From Streptacidiphilus sp. P02-A3a (GTDB lineage: Bacteria > Actinomycetota > Actinomycetes > Streptomycetales > Streptomycetaceae), in assembly GCF_014084105.1 (NCBI RefSeq), contig NZ_CP048289.1:4597922-4661921 (forward strand): a DNA stretch of 64,000 nt, read 5' to 3'. Under the pieces are notes generated by a model. The model did no database searches and had not been told where the DNA came from. It saw only the letters and a program-made list of their open reading frames with translations. The position numbers and the translations under genes were made by a program. The first letter of the stretch is position 1. Each line of letters begins with the position of its first letter. Below are positions 18,745 to 30,300 of the stretch, piece after piece.

Positions 18745-21700
18745 ATGACCCACGAGGGGCGCCCAGCAGCAGGACCGACGTCGGACCCGGCCGTCGGCCA
18801 TCCGCTGACCCGCTTTCCCGTAGACCGCCCACGACCCGCCGAGCCCGACGAGGCCACCGCCACCCACCGGTTCACCCTCGACCGCGCGCTCACCGCGGAC
18901 CTGCGCCGACTCGCCCGAGCGGCCGACGCCACCGTGCCCGGCGCACTGGCCGCCGCGGGCCTGGTCCTGGCCGCGGCGTACGCCGGACAGGACGAGGTGA
19001 CCGCGACCGTCCGCGCCCGCTCCACGGCGCCCGCCGACGCACCGGTCCCGCTGCACGCGACCGTCGACAGCACGATGCCGTTCGACCACCTCCTGGACCG
19101 GGCATCGCGCGCCGCGGGCACCGAACTGCCCACCGAGTTCGCCCTCGCCGACATCGTGCTGCGGTTCACCGAACGCGACGGCGCCCTGGACGCCGACGTC
19201 GACTACCACCCCGAGGTACTCGACGCGGCCACCATCGAGCACCTGGCCGCCACCTACCGCACCCTGCTGGCCGACGCCGTCGCCCGCCCCGGACGACCCC
19301 TGCGCGAACTGAGGCTGATACCCGACGCCGAGTCGCACCGCGTACTCCACGACTGGAACGACACCACCTCCGCGTTCCCCCCGCACTCCAGCCTGCCCAG
19401 CCTGTTCGCCGAGCAGGTACGGCTGTCCCCGGACAAACCCGCCGTCCTGTTCGGCGACGACCGGCTCACCTACGCCGAACTGAACGAGCGGGCCAACCGG
19501 CTCGCCCACCGCCTGCTCGCCGCGGGCGTCACCGCCGAGTCCCGGGTCGCGCTGCTGCTGGACCGGTCGGTGCACGTGGTCGTGTCCGTCCTGGCCGTGG
19601 TCAAAGCCGGCGCGGCCTACGTCCCGCTGCACGCCGCCTACCCCCAGGACCGCGTCCGCTTCGTCCTGGCCGACGTCGGCGCCCAGGTCCTGCTCACCGA
19701 CCGGGCCATGGCACCCAGGACCACCACCACCGACGTCCCGGTCCTGCTCGTGGACGACCCGGCCACCACCGCCGGCCAACCCGCCCACGACCCCGAACCG
19801 GACCCGGACGCCCAGCAGCTCGCCTACATCATGTTCACCTCGGGCTCCACCGGCACCCCCAAGGGCGTCGCCGTCACCCACCGCGACGTGGTCGCCCTGG
19901 CCTGGGACCGCCGCTGGCGCGAAGCGGCCCACCGGCGCATCCTCTTCCACTCCCCGCACGCCTTCGACGCCGCGACCTACGAACTGTGGGTACCGCTGCT
20001 GACCGGCGGCGACATGGTCATCGCCACCGAGGAACCCACACCCGCCCTGGTACGCGACCTGATCGCCGAACACGCCGTCACCGCCGTCTTCCTCACCTCC
20101 GCCCTGCTGCGCCTGTTCGCCGAGGAGGCCCCCGACTGCTTCAAGGGCGCGGCGACAGTGATCACCGGCGGCGAGGTGCCCTCACCCGAGGCCCTGGAAC
20201 AGGTCATCACCCACTGCCCCGGCACCCTGGTCATCAACGCCTACGGACCGACCGAGGCCACCACCTACGCCCTGTTCCAGGAACTCACCCTGGAACAGGT
20301 ACGCACCCGCGCCGTACCGATGGGCCGACCGCTCGACAACACCCGCCTGTACACCCTCGACGCGTGGCTGCGCCCGGTCCCGGTCGGCGCGCCGGGCGAA
20401 CTGTACATCGCGGGCGACGGCCTGGCGCGCGGCTACTTCGGCCGGGCGCCGCTGACCGCCGAGCGGTTCGTGGCCGACCCCTTCGGCACGGGGGAGCGGC
20501 TGTACCGCACCGGCGACGTCGTGCGCTGGCGCGCCGACGGGACGATGGACTTCCTGTACCGGGCCGACAAGCAGATCAAGATCCGCGGCTTCCGGATCGA
20601 GATCGGCGAGATCGAGGCCGCGCTCACCGCGCTCGACGGCGTCGCCGACGGCGTGGTCGCCGTCCACGAGACCCGCGGCGCCCGGCACCTGGTCGCCTAC
20701 GTGGTACCCGAACGCGGCCGGGCCGCCGAGGTGGCGCAGTGGCGCGAGGCCCTGGCCCTGCGGCTGCCGAGCTACGAGGTACCGTCCTGGTTCATCCCGA
20801 TGGAGGCCCTGCCGCTGTCGAACAACGGCAAGGTCGACCGCGCCGCCCTGCCCGCACCGCGGGTCGACCTGCTGACCGCGGGGGACCACGTCGAACCGCG
20901 CACCGACACCGAGCGGCTGCTGGCCCAGGTGTGGGCCGAGGTGTTCGGCGTCCAGCGGATCGGCGTCAACGACAACTTCTTCGCCTCCGGCGGCGACTCC
21001 ATCCTGGCCATCAAGGTCGTCTCCCGGGCCCGCGCCCACGGCCTGCGGCTGACCGCCAAGGACCTCTTCCTCACCCCGACCGTCGCGGAACTGGCCCGGG
21101 CCGCGACCCGGGACGACAGCGGACCCGACCCCACCCCGGCCCCCACCCCGCTCGTCCAGCTCACCGCCGACGAGGCCGAGCACATCGCCGCGGGCGGACC
21201 GGTCGAGGACGTCTACCCGCTGACACCGATGCAGAGCGGCATGCTCTTCGACGCGCTGATGACCGAGGACACCGGGCTGCACCTGATCCAGTTCGACCTG
21301 GTCCTCGACCACGTCGAGGACCCGGAACTCCTCGGCCGGGCCTGGCAGCGGACCGCGGACCGGCTACCGGCCCTGCGCACAGCCGTGCTCTGGACGGACG
21401 TCAGCACCCCGGTCCAGGTGGTGCGGGCCACGGCCACCGTGCCCGTCACCCAGCACGACTGGCGGCAACTGCCGCGGAGCGAACAGCGCGAACGCCGACA
21501 CGCGCTGCGCGCCGCCGACCGCGCGGCCGGAATGGACCTCGCCACCGCCCCCCTGGCCAGGGTCACCGTCATCCGGCTCACCGACACCAGCGTCCGCGTG
21601 CTGTGGTCGATGCACCACCTGGTGCTGGACGGATGGAGCAGCACCGAACTGCTCACCGAGGTGGCCGCCGACTACGCCCGGCTGCGCGACGGCGACGGAC

Positions 21701-24367
21701 CGGCGCCACGACCCCGGACACCGTTCCGGGACTACCTGCGATGGCTGGGCGACCAGGACCAGGCCGCGGCGGAGGCCCACTGGCGCGGCGTGCTCGGCCC
21801 CCTGACCACCCCGACCCGGCTGCCCTACGACGACCGGCCGCCCCGGGCTACCGCCCGCGCGCCACCGCAAGGGTGGAGGTGGACATCGCCCCCGACCTGT
21901 CCGCCCGGCTGACCGAGGCCGCCAAGCGCACGAAACTGACCACCAGCACCCTCCTGCAAGGCGCCTGGGCACTGCTGCTGGCGCGCTACAGCGGCAGCCC
22001 GGACGTCTGCTTCGGCGGCACCGTCTCCGGCCGGACCCCCGACCTGGCCGGCGTCGACTCGATCATCGGGATGCTGGTCAACACCCTGCCGGTACACGTA
22101 CGCGTGGACCGCGCCCAGGACCTGGAGACCTGGCTGGCCGACCTACAGGCGCGGCAGGCCCGGGCCCGGGACTTCGAGGCCGTCTCGCTGACCCCAGGCC
22201 CAGGCCTGGAGCGGCCTGTCGCCGGCGACAACCTGTTCGACAGCATCATCGTCTTCGAGAACTTCCCCTTCGACGAGCACGCCTTCACCGCCCACGGCCT
22301 GCGACTGAGCCACTTCGACCACGAGGTCGGCTCGGGCGCCGCACTCGGCGTCGTCGTACACCCCGGCGACGGGATCACCATGCGGGTCCACTACGACCCG
22401 GCCCTGTTCGAAGCGGACACCGTGCACCGGATGACGGGCCTACCTGCGGACCCTGCTGGAGGCCTTCGCCGACCACACCGCACGCACCGTCGGCGACCTG
22501 CCGGCCCACTCGACCGCCGAACACCAGGTGGTCATGGGCGACCCGGCCGCCACCGCCACCGGCCACCAGGCCGAGCACCGGATGCAGGACCTGGTCACCG
22601 CACAGGTACGGCTGCGCCCGCGGGCGGTCGCGGTGGAACTCGGACGACCAGCGGCTGACCTACGCGGAACTGGACGCGCGGGGCGAACCAGCTGGCGCAC
22701 CACCTCATCGAGCGCGGCGTCGGCAGCGACGTCCTGGTGGGCATCGCGATCGAACGCAGCCTGGACCTGTTCGTCGCCATCCTGGGATCCTCAAGGCGGG
22801 CGGCGCGTACGTGCCGCTGGACCCGGACTACCCGGCCGAACGCCTGGCCGTCACCGTGCCGAGACCCGCCCGCGGGTGGTGCTGGCCCACGAGCACGGCA
22901 TCGCCCGCTTCCCGCGGACCGACGCCGAACTGGTCTTCCTGGACCGGGACCGCCCGGCCATCGCCGCCCACCCGGACACCGACCCCGGACCGCGCGGCAG
23001 CGCCCGCGACCTGGCCTACGTCGTCTACACCTCGGGCTCCACCGGCCGACCCAAGGGCGTGATGGTCGAGCACCGCTCGCTCTACAACACCGTGACCGCG
23101 GTCGTCGGACCCTACGGGCTCACCCCCGGCAGCCGGGTGTTCCAACTGTGCTCCATGAGCTTCGACACCGGCGTCCAGGACCTGTTCACCACCTGGGCCG
23201 CCGGCGGCACGATGGTGGTCCCGGCCCCCGACGTCGCCCGCAACGGCGCCTACCTGGTCGAGCACCTGCTCGCCGGCAAGGTCACCACCGCCTCCATCCC
23301 GATCACCGTCCTGTCCTCACTCGACTCCGGCTCCCTGCCCGGGATGGACACCATCCGGGTCGGCGGCGACATCGTGGTGCCCGAGGTGCCGAGGCCTGGG
23401 CACGCCACCACCGGGTGATCAACAACTACGGGCCGACCGAGGCCGGGGTGACCGTGAGCCTGTTCGAGGTCGAGCAGGGAGCCGGCTACCGCAGCGTGCC
23501 CCTGGGCAGGCCCTGGCCAACACCCGCGCCTACGTCCTCGACGACCACCTGTCCCGGTACCGATCGGCGTGCCCGGCGAACTGTACGTCGGCGGCATCGG
23601 CCTCGCCCGCGGCTACGTCGACAACCGGGCCAAGACCGCCGAACGGTTCGTCGCCGACCCCTTCGGCCCGCCCGGCTCACGGCTCTACCGGACCGGCGAG
23701 TGGTGCGCTGGCAACCCGACGGCCTGCTGGACTTCGTCGGCCGCACCGACGACCAGGTCAAGATCCGGCTTCCGGGTCGAACCCGGCGAGATCGAGAGCG
23801 TCCTGCTGCGCCACCCCGCGGTCGCCGAGACCGCGGTGTCGGTGTGGCCGGACGACAAGGGCAACAAGCGACTCGTCGCCTACGTCGTGGCCCGGCCCGG
23901 GACACCGGCACGAGCGCGGACGAACTGCGCCGCCACCTCGGCGCCACCCTGCCCGGCTACATGATCCCGACCGCGATCGTCCGACTGGAGCGGATGCCGC
24001 TCAACCACAACGGCAAGCTCGACCGGTCCGCGCTGCCCGCACCGACCCGCCAGGACGGCGCCGGCGCCGCGTACGTCGCCCCCGGCGACCCGACCGAGGA
24101 GGCACTGGCCCGGATCTGGTCGCAGGTCCTGGGCATCGAACGGGTCGGCACCGCGGACGACTACTTCGCCCTCGGCGGCGACTCCCTCAACAGCCTGCGC
24201 ATCGTCGCCAGGATGCGCACCGCCTTCGGCGTCGAGGTCACCCCCCGGGACCTCTTCGAGGAACCCACGATCGCCGCCCTGGCCGCGACCATCCGCGACC
24301 GGATCCTGGCCGGGGTACTGGAGACAGCCGCCGGCACCGTCCTGAACGCGCCGGACCGCCCCTCTGA
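18745..24367 (+). CDS. NRPS, modules 1-2: (truncated C)-A-PCP-C-A-PCP, frameshifted
   Basis: ATG 18745 is chosen because GGAGGGGAG lies 7 bases upstream; ATG 18703 has no such site. Order: the C-terminal half of a condensation domain with no HHxxxDG (about 18.86-19.3 kb); A1 ([31 protein letters not shown]); PCP1 (FFASGGDSI, Ser codon near 20998); C2 with [10 protein letters not shown] near 21611; A2 ([31 protein letters not shown]); PCP2 ([10 protein letters not shown]). Hand-read codes are DAYFIGATYK for A1 and DTQSRGNVTK for A2; I know no exact match to either. The frame is clean to about 21840, then shifts a dozen times. The end is probably TGA 24365-24367, just before the next gene, although the uncorrected frame runs to 24620. 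Confidence 0.85.
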
Positions 24368-24385
24368 CATGGGAGAGAGAACAGC

Positions 24386-27300
24386 ATGGAACTGCCGTCC
24401 GTCGCGAAGGACCGGCTGTCGCAGCTGCCCGACCACGTGCGCGAACTCGTCCTGCGGCAGCTCGCCGGCGCGGCCGGGCCCGCACCCCAGGACCGCCCGA
24501 TCACCCCGGCGCCCCGCGACGGCGCACTGCCGCTGTCGGTGGGCCAGCAGGGACTGTGGTTCCTGGCCGAACTCAACCCCGACAGCGTCGAGTACAACGC
24601 GCCCAAGGTGCTGCGCCTGACCGGCGACCTGCACCCGCGGGCCCTGCGCGCCGCGCTCGACGACGTCGTCGCCCGGCACGAGGCACTGCGCACCACCATC
24701 GGCGAGGCCGACGGCCACGGCGTCCAGGTGGTGCACCCACCCGCCCCGGTACCGGTCGAGTACACCGACCTGACCGACCTGCCGGAACCCGAACGCGGCC
24801 GCCGCACTCGACCGCCGCCTGGAACACGAGGGCTCCACCCCGTTCGACCTGCGCCGCGGCCCCCTGTTCCGGGTGGCGCTGCTGCGGCTCGCCGCCGACG
24901 AACACGTCCTGGTCCTGGGCCTGCACCACATCGTCGGCGACGGCTGGTCCATCGGGCATCCTGACCGAGGAACTCAACGCCAGGTACACCGCCCACACCC
25001 GCGGCCAGGCCCCGGCACTACCGCGACTCCCGATCCAGTACGCCGACTTCGCCGCCTGGCAGCAGCAGCGCCTGGCCGGACCCGAGGTGGCCGGACAGAT
25101 CGACTACTGGCGCGGGCAACTGGCCGCACTGCCCCCGGTGGAACTCCCGGCCGACCGCCCGCGCCCCCCGGTCCTCGGCTCCACCGGCGCACTGCACCCG
25201 ATCACCGTGCCGCGACCACTGGCCCAGCGCCTGACCGACCTGGGCACCCGCGGCGGCGCCACCTTGTTCATGACCCTGGTCGCCGCGAGCCAACTGCTGT
25301 TCGCCCGCTACTCGGGACAGCAGGACATCGCCGTCGGCTCGGTGACCGCGGGCCGCGGCCGCGCCGAACTGGAACCCCTCATCGGCTACTTCAGCAACAC
25401 CGTCGTGCTGCGCTCCCAGGTACGCGAGGAACGGACCTTCACCGACTTCCTCACCGACGTCCGCTCCACCGTCCTGGACGCGTTCGCCAACGACGAGATC
25501 CCGTTCCAGCGACTGGTCGACATCATCCGCCCGGAACGCGACCCGAGCCGCCCGCCCCTGGTCCAGGTCATGGTCAACCTGCAACACCTGCCACCGGCGC
25601 ACAGCCACCTACCGGGCCTGCGGGTCACCGAGATCCCCCCACCCGTGCACGTGGCCAAGTTCGACGTCTCCTTCGACTTCTTCGAGCACGACGGCGCACT
25701 CACCGGCCACATCGAGTACAGCACCGACCTGTTCGACCCGCCCACGATCGAGCGGATGAGCGGCCACCTGCTGACCCTGCTCGACGGCATCGCCGCCCAC
25801 CCGGACGAACCGATGCGGGCACTGCCCATGCTCACCGAACCCGAACTACGGCAACTGGCCACCGACTGGAACGGCCCCCACCGTCGACTTCGGCCCTCCC
25901 GCTGCCTGCACGAACTCTTCGACGACCAGGCCGCGCGCACCCCCGACGCGGTCGCGGTCAGCTGCGCCGACCAGCGACTGACCTTCGCCGCCCTGGCCAC
26001 CCGCGCCAACCAGCTCGCACACCACCTGACCGGCCTGGGCGTGGGCCCGGGAACACTGGTCGGCGTGTGCGTGAACGCGGCGTCGAGGCGATGGTCGCCC
26101 TGCTGGGCGTGATGAAGTCCGGCGCCGCGTTCGTCCCCCTGGACCCGGACTACCCCGCCCAGCGGCTGAACATGATGCTGGACGACGCCGCCGCACCCGT
26201 GGTGGTCACCGAGACCGCCCTGGCCGACCGCGTCACCGCCCACCCGGCGACCGTGGTGTACCTCGACCGCGACCGGCCCACCTCGACACCTGCCGGGCAC
26301 CCCACCCGCCGTCCGGGGCCCACCGTGGACGACCTCGTCTACGTGATCTACACCTCGGGCACGACCGGCAAGCCCAAGGGCGTCCTGATCAACCACCGCA
26401 ACATCCACCACATCCTGCGGTCCTGGAACGCCCGCTACCGGCTCGACGAGATCCGCGGCCGGGCCCTGTGCGTGGCCAGCTTCGGCGTCGACCTGTTCCT
26501 CGGCGACTTCCTGTTCTCCGCGCTGTTCGGCGGCGAAATGGTGGTGTGCCCGGCGGACGTGGTGACCGACCCGCCCACCCTGGTCGACCTGATCGCCGAG
26601 GTCCGGCCGCAGATCCTGGCCACCACCCCCTCACTGGCCCGGGCCATCAGCACCGAACTCGGCTGGCGCGGCCTGACCCTGGACTCGCTGCGGCTGCTCT
26701 CCCTGGGCGCCGAGGGCTGGCTGGCCGGCGACGCCGCCGACCTGCTCGACCACGTCGGCCCCGACACCCTGGTGGTCAACGCCTACGGCGCGACCGAGAC
26801 CACCGTGGACTCCACCGTGTTCGCCCTGCGCGGCGACCCGGTCGAACCGTCGGCGTTCGTCCCCATCGGCACACGATGACCAACACCAGCGTGCACATCC
26901 TGGACGACACCGGCCGCCCGGTACCCGTCGGAGTACCCGGCGAGCTCTACATCGGCGGCGCGGCATCGCCCAGGGCTACTGCAGCGACCCGAACTGACCG
27001 CCGAACGCTTCCCCCACGACGTCCTGGGACCGGGCACCGGCCGCTTCTACCGCACCGGCGACGTGGTGCGCTGGCGCGGCGACGGCAACCTGGAGTACCT
27101 CGGCCGGGCCGACGACCAGGTCAAGATCCGCGGCTTCCGGGTGGAACTCGGCGAAGTCGAGACCGCCCTCGCCCGCCACCCCGAGGTGGCCACCGCGGCG
27201 GCCGTCGCCCGCCGCAACGGCTCCGGCCACACCCGGCTGTTCGGCTACGTGGTACCCGCCGGCACCCGGGCACCCGACCTCGCCGCCCTGCGGACCTTCC

Positions 27301-30300
27301 TCACCGCCCACCTCCCCAGCCAGGCCGTCCCCTCGGCGATCATGGTGCTCGACGCCCTGCCGATGACCCCGAACGGCACCCTGGACCGGCGCGCCCTGCC
27401 CGCCATGGACGAACCCGCCGCCGACCCCTCCCACCGCGTCCCGCCACGCACCCCCGTGGAAACCGCACTCGTCGAGGTCTGGGCGAAGGTCCTGGGCGTG
27501 GAACCCGACGGATCGGCGTCGAGGACAACTTCTTCAACCTCGGCGGCGACTCGATCCTCAGCCTCCAGGCCGTCTCCCTGGCCCGCCGCGCCAACCTCCG
27601 GCTGACCACCAAGCAGATGTTCCAGCGGCAGACCATCGCCGAACTGGCGGGCGAGGTCACCGTGCTCACCGCCACCGGCGCCGAACAGGGCCCGGTGACC
27701 GGCCCCGGTACCCCTGACCCCGGTCCAGCAACTGGTACTTCGAGGAGTTCCCCGAAGCCCCCGGCCACTTCAACCAGTCCCTGTACCTCGCACTCGACCC
27801 CGACACCGACCCCGACGCCCCTGCGCGCCGCCGTCACCGCCGTACTCGACCACCACGACATCCTGCGGATCCGGGCCGAACACGTCGCGGCCGCTGGCAG
27901 CAGCACCACCCGGCCACCACCGACCACCCGGCCCACCCCACCGTGTTCGAGCACCTGGACCTGTCCGCCCTCGACGACACCGCACAGGACCAGGCCGCCC
28001 GCACCGCGATCACCGCCGCCCAGACCGGATTCGACATCCGCACCGGCCCCGCTGTTCCAAGCCTGCTGCTCACCCAAGGCGGCGCCCACGCCCCCCGGCT
28101 GTTCCTCGCCGCGCACCACTACGTCGTCCGACCGCGGTCTCCTGGCGGGTGATCCTGGCCGACCTGGACACCGGCTACCGGGCAGGCGGCGCACGGCCGC
28201 CAGGTCGACCTGGCGCGAAGTCCACCTCGTTCCGCAGCTGGGCCCACCGCCTCACCGCACTGGCGGCCGAAGGCGGCTTCGACACCGAACTGGACTACTG
28301 GACACGGGTCGAGAAGGCCACCCTGGACGCCGCCGCCCTGCCGGTGGACCGCCACGGACACAACACCGCCGGCTCCGCCCGCACCCTGACCCGGCGACTG
28401 AACGCGGACCGCACCGACGCACTGCTGCGCAACGTACCCGAGGTGTACCGGACCCAGGCCAACGACGTACTGCTCAGCGCCCTCGCCCGGGTCCTGCGCG
28501 ACTGGGCCGGCGGCACCGTCCCGATCGAACTGGAGGGCCACGGACGCGAGGACCTGTTCGACGACGTCGACCTGTCCCGCACCGTCGGCTGGTTCACCAC
28601 CGTCTTCCCCCTCGTCCTGGAACTCCCCGAGGACCACGACTGGGGCACCACCGTGAAGGCCGTCAAGGAGGAACTGCGCGCCGTCCCCTCCCGCGGCCTC
28701 GGCTACGGCGCCCTGCGCTACCTCACCACCCCGGGCACACTCGGCGGCGGCCGCCAACCCCAGGTCGGATTCAACTACCACGGCCGCTTCGGACACCGAC
28801 CCCGGCGGCAGCGGACTCTTCCGCGGCTGGTGCCCGAACCCGGTCCCCGACCGCGGCCCCGACCAGGCCCGGCAGTGCCTGATCGAGGTCACCGGCATGG
28901 TCCGCGACGGCGAACTGGAATTCGGCTGGGAGTACTCCGGGAACGTCCACCACGAGGAGACCGTGGCCCAACTGGCCGAGGCGTTCCTCACCGCCCTGGA
29001 ACAGGTCATCGAACACTGCGCCCTGCCCGGCGCCGGCGGCTGCACCCCCTCCGACTTCCCGCTCGCCGCACTGGACCAGGCCGCCGTGGACACGATCGTC
29101 GGCGACGGCCGATCCGTCGAGGACCTCTACCCGCTCACCCCGATGCAGAGCGGCATGCTGTTCCACTCCCTCGACACCGACACCGACAACGGCGACGTCT
29201 ACCTCACCCACTTCGCCGCGATCCTGGACGGCGTGGACGACCCGCGGCAACTGGCCGACGCCTTCCAACACGTCGTGGACCGCACCCCGATCCTGCGCAC
29301 CGCGGTGGTCGGAACCGGCGCGGACACCCCCCTGCAGAGCGTCCACCGCGACGTGCGCCTGCCGGTGACCCACCTGGACTGGAGCACACTGACCCCCCAG
29401 GACCGCGACACCCGCTCCCGCACCCTGTGGCAGAGCCTGCCCGCCCTGCGACTCGACCTGACCCAGGCCCCGCTCATGCGGCTGACCATCGCCCGCCTGC
29501 CCGGAGCGAGCGTCCAGCTCTTCTGGTCCTCCCACCACCTGCTGCTCGACGGCTGGAGCTTCGCCGACGTCCTGGCCCAGGTCTTCGGGGAATGGGCCGC
29601 ACTGGGCGGCGCACCGACCCCCGCCCGCAAACCCCGCCGCCCCTACCGCGACTACGTGCAGTGGCTGGCCGACCAGGACGGACACCGCCGCCCGAACCCA
29701 CTGGCGCCGCACCATGCACGGCTTCACCGCCGCCACCCCACTGCCCTACGACCGGGCACCCCAGGCCGCCCACGCCACCCGCTCCGCACACGACACCCAC
29801 CTGCGGCTGCCCGCCGACCGCTCACACCGGCTCTACACGTTCGCCAAGAACGCCCGACTGACCGTCAACACCGTCGTCCAGGGCGCATGGGCACTGCTGC
29901 TCGCCGCCCACAGCGGCGAACGCGACGTGTGCTTCGGCGCCACCGTCTCCGGCCGACCCGAGAACCTCGCGGGCGCCGACGAGATCATCGGCCTGTTCAT
30001 CAACACCCTGCCGGTACGCACCACCCTGGACCGCGACCTCGACCTGGTGACCTGGCTGCGCCGGATCCAGGACGAACAGGTCGAGACCCGCCAGTTCGAA
30101 CACGTCTCACTGGCACAGGTCCGCGGCTGGAGCGAGACCCCCCGGGAGTCGAACCTCTTCGACAGCATCGTCATCTTCGAGAGCTTCCCCTACGACCGCG
30201 ACGCCGCCTCCCGGCACGGCCTCACGGTACGCGAGAGCAACGGCGCGGAGGAGACCAACTACGCGCTCGCGCTCACCGCCTACACCACCGACGAACTGCA

